Made by a program: the position numbers and the translations under genes
Notes under the pieces: generated by a model
Database searches by the model: none
What the model saw: only the letters and a program-made list of their open reading frames with translations
What the model was told of the DNA's origin: nothing
NCBI GenBank assembly: GCA_965224575.1
Contig: CBDCZQ010000006.1
Coordinates: 930,001 to 994,000 of the forward strand
Length of the DNA: 64,000 bases
Reading direction: 5' to 3'
Source of the DNA: QPIN01 sp965224575
GTDB lineage: Bacteria; Pseudomonadota; Gammaproteobacteria; Methylococcales; Methylomonadaceae
Shown: positions 1 through 9,308 of the stretch, in pieces
Layout: each line of letters starts with the position of its first letter
Numbering within the stretch: position 1 is the first letter of the stretch

Positions 1-192
1 AAAATAGATTATTTTTTTATTTTTCAAAAAAAATTACGTTTCTGCACAAGTTCTGCATTTTTGTTTGGTATGGTGACCAAAAGGATTCCATATGATCAAA
101 ATTTGCCTTATCCGGTGGATTTTATAAATATAAAAACCAAATGGTTTCTGAAGAAAAAATAAAATAAAACCAACTCATCAGGAGAGTAAACC

Positions 193-1758
193 ATGAATCA
201 ATATTATCAAAAAAAATTACAGCTCACCGGAATCCGGTGGCTGGCTAGGCATATTTTGCTGGCGAGTATTTTCGTCCTGGCAGGAATAAACGTGGCACAC
301 GCCGTTCCAGTACTTAGCCTTCCGGCTGATATTACGACAAACAATGATGCCGGTCTGTGTGGGGCTAACGTCAACTATGACGTAACAGCAACAGATGACA
401 GCGGCAATCCCACGGTATCCTCTAACCCTGAATCAGGCTCTTTCTTTAATGTAGGGACGACTCAAGTAGATGCGACAGCCACCGATCTCGCTGGGAATAG
501 TGCACAAGGTACCTTTAATGTCACGGTAAACGATACCGAACCGCCGACGGTGGTCACTCAGGATCTAGAAATAGTTCTGGACAGCAATGGAGAATTTCGC
601 ATCAGTCTTAGCTTTATTACAAATAATGCTTTTGTTTCCAGAAGCGACAACTGCGGAGTGAATAGCCAAGTAAATATCTCCGGTCCTAGAACTTATACCT
701 GCAATAATCTTGGAACGAGTGCCGGAGCTACGGTATTCTCATTAGACGTCAATGGAAATCAGACCCGATCCGCGATAACGATTAACGTCACTGACCCTCT
801 AAGGGTTTGCAACAGCGCACCAGTGCTTGATGCAATCGGCAATCAAACAGTAGACGAAGGTCAACTACTTGAGTTTACAGTCAGCGCGAGTGATTCCGAT
901 ACGGGCGACACGTTAACTTTTCAACTTGGTAATCCACCCAGAGGAGCAACATTGACAAACAATGGTGATGGTACGGCTACTTTCAGCTGGACACCGGATT
1001 CTACCCAGGCCAGGAGGGGCGGTGGGAACTTGCGAATTACGGTCACTGACAATGGCGTGCCCATCAAAAGTGACACAGAATCTTTTACTATTACCATCGG
1101 CCCTATCCATCTGTTACCGAATAACGTATGGCAACAAATAAGCCTGCCTTTCGATCCTGGCACAAACACCATCAATGATCTTTTTGGTGATGATGAACTA
1201 GGCACTTACATAACTGATTGGGTTATTTATAGTTACGATACAGCAACTAATGCTTATATAAAATTAGCATTAACTGATATCCCTGCTCAAGGAGTGGGCT
1301 ATTGGATTATGCAGAATACGGGTAGCGATAAAGTATTGGATATGCCAATAAGCAACACGCCGACCACTAACCCGACTGGGTGTCTTTCCCCCGATTGTTT
1401 TGTCATCCCATTACAAACAAAACCGGGTGAAAACGCATGGAATATGATTGGTTATCCTATTGCTCATACTCAGCCATTAACATTCACACGAGTAGTTACT
1501 ACAGAAGGTACTTGTGTATCAGGTTGTACTATAGAAGATGCACAAACTGAGGGAATTGTTCAAAACAAGCTATGGAGCTATGATGGCACAGGCTATTCTT
1601 CTATCAATACCAATGTTGGAACTAATGGTGGAACTAATGGTGGAACTAATGGTGGAAATCTTGAACCGTGGAAAGGTTACTGGAATGCAACTCTAACTAA
1701 TGCAGATGGGAAGAATCCCTCCTTATTGATACCTGGAGATATTCAAGACCTTCTATAG
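193..1758 (+). CDS. Secreted HYR and Ig/cadherin-like domain protein
   Basis: 521 residues with a strong ribosome site (AGGAG) ten bases before the ATG. A signal peptide spans about residues 1-37 and cleaves after NVAHA. Residues about 38-117 form a HYR domain (ends in DTEPP), an extracellular Ig-like adhesion fold; residues about 207-305 form a cadherin/dystroglycan-like Ig domain (starts near NSAPVLDAIGNQ). The last 200 residues carry two modules of the type NNVWQQISLPFDP and NAWNMIGYPI and several paired cysteines, as in exported proteins. No enzyme motif or sorting signal was seen. The role is probably surface or matrix binding, an inference from the domains only. It stands alone, followed by a hairpin terminator. 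Confidence 0.8.
   Translation: MNQYYQKKLQLTGIRWLARHILLASIFVLAGINVAHAVPVLSLPADITTNNDAGLCGANVNYDVTATDDSGNPTVSSNPESGSFFNVGTTQVDATATDLAGNSAQGTFNVTVNDTEPPTVVTQDLEIVLDSNGEFRISLSFITNNAFVSRSDNCGVNSQVNISGPRTYTCNNLGTSAGATVFSLDVNGNQTRSAITINVTDPLRVCNSAPVLDAIGNQTVDEGQLLEFTVSASDSDTGDTLTFQLGNPPRGATLTNNGDGTATFSWTPDSTQARRGGGNLRITVTDNGVPIKSDTESFTITIGPIHLLPNNVWQQISLPFDPGTNTINDLFGDDELGTYITDWVIYSYDTATNAYIKLALTDIPAQGVGYWIMQNTGSDKVLDMPISNTPTTNPTGCLSPDCFVIPLQTKPGENAWNMIGYPIAHTQPLTFTRVVTTEGTCVSGCTIEDAQTEGIVQNKLWSYDGTGYSSINTNVGTNGGTNGGTNGGNLEPWKGYWNATLTNADGKNPSLLIPGDIQDLL
1618..1653 (+). repeat. Three in-frame 12-bp tandem repeats
   Basis: The unit GGAACTAATGGT is present three times without mismatch, encoding repeated Gly-Thr-Asn-Gly near the C-terminus of the secreted HYR protein. 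Because the unit is a multiple of three, slippage would change the linker length without breaking the frame. Confidence 0.95.
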
Positions 1759-1808
1759 CCACCTTAGTTCCTTAACTGAATAAAATTTTATTAAAAAAAT
1801 GATACAGA

Positions 1809-1845
1809 AATATTGGGTTAACGAGGAAACTGTTAACCCAATATT
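1809..1845 (+). terminator. Hairpin terminator after the HYR protein gene
   Basis: A perfect 14-bp stem (AATATTGGGTTAAC and its complement) closes a 9-base loop about 50 bases after the stop codon. The stem shares the core TTGGGTTAAC with the dispersed hairpin family found at 7737, 12258, 15933, 18294 and 20945, so it may be a recruited repeat serving as a terminator. There is no classic T-run on the plus strand. Confidence 0.6.
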
Positions 1846-2258
1846 TCAAAAAAAGCAAGGAGAAAAAGGGATTACCAGGCACCATGAGGGCAACCTATAC
1901 TTCGCACGGTCACGAGTGCGGATTTCTATCGGTCTATTTTTGTCGATAGGCAGCGTTGCTAAAATGGTTGCGTAGCTTGCCATGTAACCAGAGTTATAAC
2001 GCAGAAGACAGATAAAAATATAAGCAAGGTGGGTGGTTATTTGTTGCGAGTCGCCTACGTGTTTGTACCCATTTTAGTTGAATGTATGAATGTTTTTTTG
2101 TATTGAATTGGTGGGCAGAAAAGACTACCCACCCTACTTGGCTTAATTCACATTGTAGTCCTCATGAGATAGTTTAATCAGAAGAAAAAATACTTCGCCA
2201 TAATGACAAAGTTATTAATTTTCCATTCCTTAATGACCAATAGTATGATTGCTTAACA
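1846..2258. other. Intergenic region with repeat remnants
   Basis: No convincing gene. About 1940-2015 resembles the inner part of the MITE-like palindromes elsewhere in the window (GCGTTG, then GTTGCGTAGC, then GCCATG, as near 43618-43650). A small hairpin, GGTGGG with CCCACC, lies at 2110-2133. The rest is AT-rich and would hold the promoter of the sensor kinase. Confidence 0.5.
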
Positions 2259-3647
2259 ATGAGTCCTCTCCAAACCGTCAATTATCACATTAAAACCGTT
2301 AGCCATTATCTAGATGCTATCTTCAATACAGATGGAGACTCGCTATTTAAACGCAATATTCAGTTAGCTGCTTTTATCTACAGTATTGCGTTGTTTCTTC
2401 AAATCATGCATATAACGCAGTACCTCTCTGGCAGTCTGTCGCCAACAGCTCTCCCGATGGTTCTGGTTTCAATACTTATTTTGCTAAGCGGTTTTTACTT
2501 ACTGGTGGTTAAAAAAAGACGCAGGCTTTCTATCTATATTCTGGTGCTCTATTTGATTATCAAACAGAACATCATGATGAGCATGAATCTAAACGATCTA
2601 CCAATGTTAAGTACTGCATGGGTACATATTGTGGCTTTTGCGCTGGTATTTATGCTTGGCGTTAAAAAAAGCATTGTGCCTATCACCCTTTACTCTGGCA
2701 GTTTGAGTTTTCAGGTTTATCTTAGCCTTGATAACAATATTGATGACTCCTGGTATACGCCCCATTTTTTCGAATTTATTTATACCCATAACCTTGTGTT
2801 GTTTGCTGCATATTTTACTGAATGGAGTACGAGCAAAGCGTTTCAGGAACGTGATCAGGCGCGCGAGCAGGAAAAAAAGAGCGCAGAGGCACATGCCAAG
2901 CATGTAGAAATGCTGCTGGACAATAAAAAACAGTTACTGGTGAATGTTTCTCATGAGCTAAGAACGCCGCTATCGGTATTAAAAGCTAATATTGAAGCCA
3001 TGGAAGATGGCATTAATCAACACGAAGAGAGCTACCCTGTTATTCACCACAAATTAAATCAGATTGACCGTCTTATCCAGGATATTTATTTCATTTCAAA
3101 ATACGATACTCAACAATTAACGTTCTATTTTGAACCTGTTTTTTTGTCTGAACTGACGAATGAACTGGTGTCATCTTTTTACCAACTGGCTGAAGAAAAA
3201 GGCTTAATGTTCAGCATGAACACCTCGCTGACAAGTGACGAGTCTAATGAGATCGCTATAGAAGGTGACTGGCAGCGACTAATACAGCTGTTTGACAATC
3301 TACTGCAAAATAGTCTTAATTACACTGATCGTGGTGGCCAGATCAACTTATCAACTCGGGTCGTGCGATCAGGCATTGAAGTCACCGTGCAGGATTCAGC
3401 ACCAGGAGTTCCCGAACAGGAGCAGTCACAATTATTTGAACGGCTTTACCGAAGAGAGTCATCAAGAAACCGCGCCACTGGCGGCTCGGGTCTTGGCCTA
3501 AGTATTTGTAAAGCCATTGTTGAAGCGCATCACGGCACCATCGTTATTGCTTCCTCACTCTTGGGAGGGTTGGCCATCACAAGCTGGCTGCCGCATACGC
3601 AGCCCGCTAACAATGAGCCTCCATTAAAACAAAATCTTGAAGTCTGA
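2259..3647 (+). CDS. Orphan membrane sensor histidine kinase
   Basis: 462 residues. About six hydrophobic segments fill residues 35-195 without a large periplasmic domain, so the signal may be sensed in or near the membrane. A charged coiled-coil linker (about 195-225) leads to the HisKA domain with the phospho-acceptor His232 in SHELRTPL. The ATPase domain follows: N-box NLLQNSLNY, G1-like DSAPGVP (usual form D-x-G-x-G) and G2 GGSGLGLS. No response regulator lies next to it, so its partner is elsewhere. The ATG has no clear ribosome site, so the exact start is uncertain. The ligand is unknown. Confidence 0.85.
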   Translation: MSPLQTVNYHIKTVSHYLDAIFNTDGDSLFKRNIQLAAFIYSIALFLQIMHITQYLSGSLSPTALPMVLVSILILLSGFYLLVVKKRRRLSIYILVLYLIIKQNIMMSMNLNDLPMLSTAWVHIVAFALVFMLGVKKSIVPITLYSGSLSFQVYLSLDNNIDDSWYTPHFFEFIYTHNLVLFAAYFTEWSTSKAFQERDQAREQEKKSAEAHAKHVEMLLDNKKQLLVNVSHELRTPLSVLKANIEAMEDGINQHEESYPVIHHKLNQIDRLIQDIYFISKYDTQQLTFYFEPVFLSELTNELVSSFYQLAEEKGLMFSMNTSLTSDESNEIAIEGDWQRLIQLFDNLLQNSLNYTDRGGQINLSTRVVRSGIEVTVQDSAPGVPEQEQSQLFERLYRRESSRNRATGGSGLGLSICKAIVEAHHGTIVIASSLLGGLAITSWLPHTQPANNEPPLKQNLEV

Positions 3648-4023
3648 ATACAGGAATTGAAAGACCATGCCATTAATAATTTTTTCATGTGCAGAGGTTG
3701 TATTTAGCCAGCCCTGAAAAAGTCACAGGGATAGATTTTCAGAAACCGTAAAATTTTTCAAAAGATTTCCTAGCAGCCTCAGAGGAAGAACATTTTGTTG
3801 TCTTGCGTGCCAGAGCGCTATTTTCACAGATAAAATCTGGACAAAAAGCAACAAAATGGCTTCTCTCTACTTGACCACAAATATCCCTTATATTTGTGTA
3901 CCACGAGAACAATAATGTTTTGTTAGCAACTATCCTAAAGAAGAGAGGCTCTCTTTTAATAGGCTGAAAAGAGCAGGTTATTTAGGTACGATTTTACTTT
4001 CTAATATGCTCGTCAGCTGTTTT
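3648..4023. other. Intergenic region between convergent genes
   Basis: No gene seen. A short GC-poor hairpin near 3941-3956 (AAGAGAG, then GC, then CTCTCTT) is followed by T residues and could end transcription of the sensor kinase. The rest shows no repeat or regulatory motif that I can support. Confidence 0.4.
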
Positions 4024-5175
4024 TTATAAAAATGGCCACTGCCATAGTAGATTAAAGCTTAACCCAGAGGAGCTGCTAGCAGGGTTAATATAATTTATTG
4101 TATCTTTATATTTAAAGTTAACTGTCCAGTCCGTTCTTAAACCTGTATAGGTTCCTTTAGATTTCCAGTCAAACTGAGCACCAAAATTAAGTATATCCTT
4201 ATGAGTATAACCATCGTCACTCCGATAATTTTTATACCCTGAACTCAGTTTTAGATTAACTGGAATTGTGATTGGTTTATAGATTATGCCGAGAGATGAT
4301 TCTATTTTGTTAAGTTTACTTTGATAGTCACTTTTTGAATAGCTATCAATACTATAACGATAAGATGAAATAAGCGAAAAAAGTTTCTGAGGAAATAACG
4401 TGCTAGTGATATAAAAAGATTCTTGGTGGAAATCTTTTTGGTTTTCAATATCACTTTTTGAAGAAAATTGTTTAACCCCTGTTGAAAACTTTAAGTAATT
4501 AGCAATAAAATTAAATTTTGTTTTGAATGAGCTTAATGAGCCATGATAAGTCTGAGTATAGCTAGGCACTAAAAATTTACTTCTTTCTCCAAGACCATAA
4601 GTTACAGAGATCTCTGTGAATGGAGAGATCGTAAGAGGATAACTGGATTCTATTTCATACCAACTGTCAAAAGAATAAAGATCGTTTGAATTGTCAGCAA
4701 CGTTGGTCCATGATTCTAAATACTTTGCTTTAATTTGTAATTTATCAATATTTAAGGATAACCATGAGTCATAGCCCGCTCGACCTTTTTTCTGACTGTA
4801 TTTTGAATTGAATATTCCTTTATATTGCTGTCCAACTGAATAAAAATTAAACCCATAGCCAAAAACACTCCTTTTGCCGCTGACCCCTAATTGTAGTAGA
4901 TACTTGTCCCAGACTGAAAATTCATTATTTGTATGTTCGCCAAAATTACCATACACAAGTTCACCTGTGCCTTGTAAAAAATCGGGCAATAAAGACGCTT
5001 CCATCCCAAGACGCCATGAGTTTGATGTAGAGCCCTGCTTTTGAGACGCCTTAGATTCCTTCACGTCAAAGGAAAAGTCATACTCTTTAGCTTGAGAAAT
5101 TTTAGCTTGAATGACCTGCGAATGAAGCAGTAAAGTACTGATTAAAAAAATGATTTTGAATGTACAAAATCTCAT
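4024..5175 (-). CDS. Predicted outer-membrane beta-barrel protein, function unknown
   Basis: 383 residues. A signal peptide (about residues 1-24, ending VIQA) is followed by many short alternating amphipathic stretches rich in Tyr, Ser, Lys and aromatic residues, such as LKLSSGYKNYRS, which is the pattern of an outer-membrane barrel. The chain ends WQWPFL, close to the C-terminal aromatic signature of barrel proteins. No plug domain, TonB box or enzyme motif was seen. It is a single-gene unit facing away from the cytochrome-like gene. A porin or a surface structural protein are both possible; I do not recognise the family. Confidence 0.6.
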   Translation of the reverse strand: MRFCTFKIIFLISTLLLHSQVIQAKISQAKEYDFSFDVKESKASQKQGSTSNSWRLGMEASLLPDFLQGTGELVYGNFGEHTNNEFSVWDKYLLQLGVSGKRSVFGYGFNFYSVGQQYKGIFNSKYSQKKGRAGYDSWLSLNIDKLQIKAKYLESWTNVADNSNDLYSFDSWYEIESSYPLTISPFTEISVTYGLGERSKFLVPSYTQTYHGSLSSFKTKFNFIANYLKFSTGVKQFSSKSDIENQKDFHQESFYITSTLFPQKLFSLISSYRYSIDSYSKSDYQSKLNKIESSLGIIYKPITIPVNLKLSSGYKNYRSDDGYTHKDILNFGAQFDWKSKGTYTGLRTDWTVNFKYKDTINYINPASSSSGLSFNLLWQWPFL

Positions 5176-5542
5176 TAAAAATATACCTTGTTTAAAAATA
5201 ATAAATTACATTTCTGTGAAATGTATAAAAAAGGGTCTAGGGCCATCTTATATCACACCCTACCTGTATGCTTTATAAACATATATAAAAAAATATAAAT
5301 GATGTAAATCTCATTATCTTTAGCTTATAAGCTTTTGTATTTCATCTAAGTATAGCCCTAGTTAAAAAAAGTTTTGACAAAATTATTTTAATCTGTGATC
5401 TCAATGCTATAAAAGAAAATTTTTTCATCAGATACAGCTTGTTTTATTTTGATTTAATAAAAAATAATCTAAACAAACCAGCAGTTTATAAAAAATCAAC
5501 TATCCTTAAAATATTACTTTTTAAATTTAAAAATTAACAAAG
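5176..5542. other. AT-rich divergent promoter region
   Basis: Lies between two divergently read genes and is very AT-rich. A TTGACA hexamer occurs at 5374, but no -10 box sits at the right spacing. No Pho box like the one before pstS was found here. No gene seen. Confidence 0.4.
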
Positions 5543-6487
5543 ATGACTTATAAACTACCCCATTTAAAAGATTTCGATGCGCCTGTAAAAGTTCTATTTA
5601 CTGGTTATTTAACAGCAGTAGCTTTAGGCTATTTCTTTGCATTAGTTCAAATTATGTTTACGCATGGTATGGCAGATGGAGAGTTCGGTTTATCTCTTGA
5701 CGATATTGTTTACAGCTATTATGGGAATAGATCGGGAACAGTATTGGAATCTAAGCTTAATGGCTCTATGAAGGATAATGCGACTGAGCATGAACGTTTT
5801 GTGATTATGCAATGGGATAGAGAAGGTGGAGAAGAATCTACATATGCTTCTTCTGGTGTCAAAAAAATTATAGAAACTAAATGTGTTATGTGCCATAACG
5901 AAGGAGCTTCAGGCATACCTGACTTCACTGAATTTGAACAAATTAAGGAACTAACCAAAGAAGATGAAGGCGCTACATTTGCTTCTTTAACCAGAGTTTC
6001 ACATATTCATCTGTTTGGAATTAGTTTTATTTTTATGTTTGTAGGGCTTATTTTTTGTTTTTCTGAAACAAGTACGGTTATGGCTAAATGTATTGCGATT
6101 GGTATGCCTTATACTTTTCTTGTTGTTGATATTTTGTCCTGGTGGTTAACTAAATTACACCCGATGTTTGCAATATTGATTATGATGGCAGGGACAGGTA
6201 TGGCAATATCTTTTATATTTATGTGGGTTGTTTCAATTCTTGAGATGTGGTTATTTAATAAGGCATTCGTTAATGTAAAAGGAGATAGATATCCGCTTTG
6301 GAGCGAATTTGCTGAATCAAGATTACATAAAATAGGTTGTGATAATGCAACGACAATATTTAAAAAGTTAGTGTGCTTTAGTAGAAAAACAATACATTTT
6401 ATCTGGAAAAAATGGTTAGAGGTGGGTTTGCCTTATGCTCAGGAGTTACTAAAAAAGAAGGACGAGAAAACAGACGATAAACCTTAG
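5543..6487 (+). CDS. Membrane protein with a c-type heme motif
   Basis: 314 residues. One membrane segment at about 18-40, a soluble, probably periplasmic, region from 41 to 150, then three more segments (about 153-175, 184-202, 207-232) and a basic tail. The soluble part holds one CxxCH heme attachment site (Cys114, Cys117, His118 in CVMCHNE). A second conserved-looking patch, SHIHLFG, opens the next membrane segment, and its histidines could bind heme or metal. The protein is probably a membrane-bound redox or sensing protein; the exact family is not recognised. It lies just upstream of pstS in the same direction but is separated from it by its own tail and the Pho box. Confidence 0.6.
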   Translation: MTYKLPHLKDFDAPVKVLFTGYLTAVALGYFFALVQIMFTHGMADGEFGLSLDDIVYSYYGNRSGTVLESKLNGSMKDNATEHERFVIMQWDREGGEESTYASSGVKKIIETKCVMCHNEGASGIPDFTEFEQIKELTKEDEGATFASLTRVSHIHLFGISFIFMFVGLIFCFSETSTVMAKCIAIGMPYTFLVVDILSWWLTKLHPMFAILIMMAGTGMAISFIFMWVVSILEMWLFNKAFVNVKGDRYPLWSEFAESRLHKIGCDNATTIFKKLVCFSRKTIHFIWKKWLEVGLPYAQELLKKKDEKTDDKP

Positions 6488-6594
6488 GGGGTATTTTGAA
6501 AATACTCTTCTATCTAACAGTTCATTAATTTAGGGTTGGTAATAGAGGTTCCCTTTAGGATATAAAAGACATGGAATAGAATAAATTTTATTTT

Positions 6595-6612
6595 TTGTCA
6601 TATAATTGTCAC
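6595..6612 (+). promoter_or_regulatory. Pho box before pstS
   Basis: TTGTCATATAATTGTCAC matches the PhoB-binding box, two direct TGTCA repeats at an 11-base period with an AT-rich spacer. It lies 47 bases before the pstS start, with a possible -10 hexamer (TATTCT) at 6623. This predicts induction of pstS by phosphorylated PhoB under phosphate limitation, PhoB being encoded at 12363. Confidence 0.9.
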
Positions 6613-6658
6613 ACTTTGCAATTATTCTGTGAATAACAAACTTAGTGGAGACAGAACA

Positions 6659-7708
6659 ATGAATAAAAAATCAGTATTAGCTGCAATTGCTTTAATAAGC
6701 TCTACTTCTGGGGTAAGCTTTGCAGCTGGTCGTAATTATATTGAAATCGTAGGGTCTTCTACGGTTTATCCCTTTGCAACAGTCGTTGCGGAAACTTTTG
6801 GCAAAAGAACTAAATTTAAAACACCAAAGATTGAGTCTACTGGATCAGGTGGTGGTTTAAAGTTATTTTGCTCAGGTAATGGAATTAATACACCTGATAT
6901 GACAAATTCATCTCGCCGCATTAAACAAAGTGAAGTTGAACTATGTGCTAAAAATGGTGTAACTAAAATTACAGAAGTGCAAGTAGGATTTGATGGTATT
7001 GCGATTGCTAATGCAAAAAAAGGCAAAGTATTTAATTTAACGCTTAAAGATTTGTTTTTGGCATTGGCAAAAGAAGTACCTGGTAAAACTGAGGGTGAAT
7101 TAATCGCTAATCCATACAAAACATGGAAAGATGTTAATCCTGAATTGCCTGAAACAAAAATTGAAGTGCTAGGGCCTCCGCCAACTTCAGGAACGCGTGA
7201 TGCATTTGCAGAATTGGCTTTAGAAGGCGGGTGTAAAGCTTTTGATTGGATTAAAGCAATCAAAAAACAAGACAAAAGGAAATATAAGTCGATTTGTCAT
7301 ACTGTTCGTGAAGATGGAGCTTTTATTGAAGCCGGCGAAAACGATAACCTAATCGTTCAAAAACTGGAAAAAAACCCGAATGCATTAGGCGTGTTTGGCT
7401 TTAGTTTTTTGGATCAAAACTCGGATAAAGTAAAAGGTGCGAGTATTGATGGAATTGAAATCTCATTTGAAAATATTGCTGATGGTTCATACCCCGTTTC
7501 ACGACCTTTATTCTTTTACGTGAAGAATGATCATGTTGGAAAAGTCCCCGGAATCGCAGAATATATCGCTGAATTTACAGATGAAGATACTTGGGGTGAA
7601 GACGGATATTTAACTGAAAAAGGCTTGATTCCTTTAGGTGAAGATCAACGGGAAGCAATGGGCGAGTCTGCTAGATCTTTGAAGCAAATGACAGTTATCT
7701 CTGAATAA
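6659..7708 (+). CDS. pstS: Phosphate ABC transporter, substrate-binding protein PstS
   Basis: 349 residues from the ATG at 6659, chosen because GTGGAGAC sits just upstream and the signal peptide (cut near VSFAAG) starts there; an upstream GTG in frame is less likely. The phosphate pocket motifs GSSTVYP, STGSGGG and GPPPTSGTRDAF are all present. The protein binds phosphate in the periplasm and delivers it to PstC/PstA. It is the first gene of the pst-pho cluster, led by a Pho box. A repeat hairpin lies between it and pstC, which could raise the amount of pstS message relative to the downstream genes. Confidence 0.95.
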   Translation: MNKKSVLAAIALISSTSGVSFAAGRNYIEIVGSSTVYPFATVVAETFGKRTKFKTPKIESTGSGGGLKLFCSGNGINTPDMTNSSRRIKQSEVELCAKNGVTKITEVQVGFDGIAIANAKKGKVFNLTLKDLFLALAKEVPGKTEGELIANPYKTWKDVNPELPETKIEVLGPPPTSGTRDAFAELALEGGCKAFDWIKAIKKQDKRKYKSICHTVREDGAFIEAGENDNLIVQKLEKNPNALGVFGFSFLDQNSDKVKGASIDGIEISFENIADGSYPVSRPLFFYVKNDHVGKVPGIAEYIAEFTDEDTWGEDGYLTEKGLIPLGEDQREAMGESARSLKQMTVISE

Positions 7709-7736
7709 ATTTAGGTTTAAAGGTTATAGCCAAAAA

Positions 7737-7772
7737 TGTTGGGTTAACGATAAAGCTATTAGCCCAACCTAC
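7737..7772 (+). repeat. Half-unit hairpin repeat between pstS and pstC
   Basis: TGTTGGGTTAACGATAAAGC then TATTAGCCCAACCTAC: an imperfect stem-loop that matches the second hairpin of the paired repeats at 12258, 15933, 18294 and 20945. In this position it may act as a partial terminator or as protection for the 3' end of the pstS transcript. Confidence 0.85.
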
Positions 7773-7901
7773 GAAGTTTGTCTTTAAGTCAATAGTAGTA
7801 CCCCTGCTACAGGCTGCAAATAAATTTTTCTTGATATTTATTTGTTCTACAATGATTTTCATAAAAACTCCATCACAAAGAATAATTAACAAGGATTTTG
7901 A

Positions 7902-9290
7902 ATGCCAATACAAACCCTTCTAATTACATTAATAGCCCTATTATTATTTAGTTTCTTTATTGGAAGTAAGCGTTCAATTGCTGTTTCCAGTGTACGTAAA
8001 GGCAGGCGCAACCTTCATTCTCGGCCTAATTATTATGGCTTTATGGTCGCGATATGGGCAGGACTTCCAGCAATTTTGATTTTGATTTTATGGTCGGCTT
8101 TTAACTCTTCAATTGTTACCTCGTTAACAATTTCAGGTCTTCCAGAAAGTATGCAAGCCCAATCGAAAGATGAGCTGGGACTCTTTATTAACGAAATAAA
8201 AAACTTATCAAGTTCTGGAAATATAGAATCAGAAAGTGATTTGGTAAAAAAAGATGCTGCATTACACTATCAAAAGCTGGAAGAGATTAGCACGTTAGCT
8301 AAAACAACAATCGTCTTTGTTATTGCACTTTTAGGTATGTTGTTTGGACGGAGTTTAGTCAAACCAGAAACTCGAGCCAGAAACATGGTTGAGACAGTGG
8401 TTCGCGGAGCAATGATTATGTGTGCTTCCATCGCCATATTAAGTACTGTTGGTATTGTTATGTCCGTGTTGTTTGAATCCATTCGGTTTTTTAACGCTGT
8501 ACCTCCTGCTGATTTTTTATTTGGCACACACTGGAGCCCACAAACTTCAATGCGCTCTGATCAAGTTGGTAGCTCAGGTTCATTTGGAGCGATACCTCTC
8601 TTTGTAGGTACTTTATTAATTTCGGCAATTGCTTTAATCATTGCTGTGCCTTTAGGTTTAATGGCTGCTATTTATTTATCCGAATACGCAAGCTCCGCCG
8701 TCCGCTCATTTGCAAAACCAACCTTAGAAATTCTAGCCGGTATTCCAACTGTAGTTTATGGTTTTTTTGCGGCTTTAACCGTTGCTCCTTTTATTCGTAA
8801 TATGGGGGAAAGTATAGGGTTAAGTGTTGCTTCAGAAAGTGCTTTGGCAGCTGGTTTAGTTATGGGCGTTATGATTATTCCTTTTGTTTCTTCACTTTCT
8901 GATGATGTTATTTCTGCCGTGCCACAAGCAATGCGTGATGGATCTTATGGGATGGGTGCAACAAAATCTGAAACAATCCGTCAAGTTGTTATACCGGCTG
9001 CATTACCAGGTATTGTGGGTGGTGTTTTATTAGCTGCATCCCGTGCGATTGGTGAAACCATGATTGTGGTAATGGCTGCTGGTTTATCAGCTAAATTAAC
9101 AATAAATCCCTTAGAAGCAGTTACGACAGTAACAGTGCAGATAGTGACCTTGTTAACTGGAGATCAGGAATTTGATAGTCCCAAAACATTAGCAGCTTTT
9201 GCTCTTGGTTTAGGATTATTTGTGATTACATTGATGCTTAATATTGCTGCATTACATATTATTCGTAAATACCGTGAACAATATGAATAA
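7902..9290 (+). CDS. pstC: Phosphate ABC transporter, permease PstC
   Basis: 462 residues, longer than the roughly 320 of enterobacterial PstC because of an N-terminal extension with two extra membrane segments and a charged loop (about residues 85-130). The C-terminal half is the normal permease with six membrane helices and the coupling-loop motif around AMRDGSYGMGATKSETI. It starts after AAGGA. PstC and PstA form the membrane channel energised by PstB. The long form occurs in other gammaproteobacteria. pstA follows 18 bases later. Confidence 0.93.
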   Translation: MPIQTLLITLIALLLFSFFIGSKRSIAVSSVRKGRRNLHSRPNYYGFMVAIWAGLPAILILILWSAFNSSIVTSLTISGLPESMQAQSKDELGLFINEIKNLSSSGNIESESDLVKKDAALHYQKLEEISTLAKTTIVFVIALLGMLFGRSLVKPETRARNMVETVVRGAMIMCASIAILSTVGIVMSVLFESIRFFNAVPPADFLFGTHWSPQTSMRSDQVGSSGSFGAIPLFVGTLLISAIALIIAVPLGLMAAIYLSEYASSAVRSFAKPTLEILAGIPTVVYGFFAALTVAPFIRNMGESIGLSVASESALAAGLVMGVMIIPFVSSLSDDVISAVPQAMRDGSYGMGATKSETIRQVVIPAALPGIVGGVLLAASRAIGETMIVVMAAGLSAKLTINPLEAVTTVTVQIVTLLTGDQEFDSPKTLAAFALGLGLFVITLMLNIAALHIIRKYREQYE

Positions 9291-9308
9291 GCTGAATCAG
9301 GATATATT

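Noticed and set aside
1..192. Regulatory RNA or riboswitch at the left edge
   Set aside because: The sequence is AT-rich without a convincing structured fold; only the ribosome site at 180 is supported.
5374..5413. Sigma-70 promoter before the cytochrome-like gene
   Set aside because: TTGACA is present, but the only TATAAA-like box is 28 bases away, too far for a normal promoter.
6766..7275. Long minus-strand frame inside pstS
   Set aside because: It mirrors the codon bias of pstS and has no start signal or family similarity; a shadow frame.
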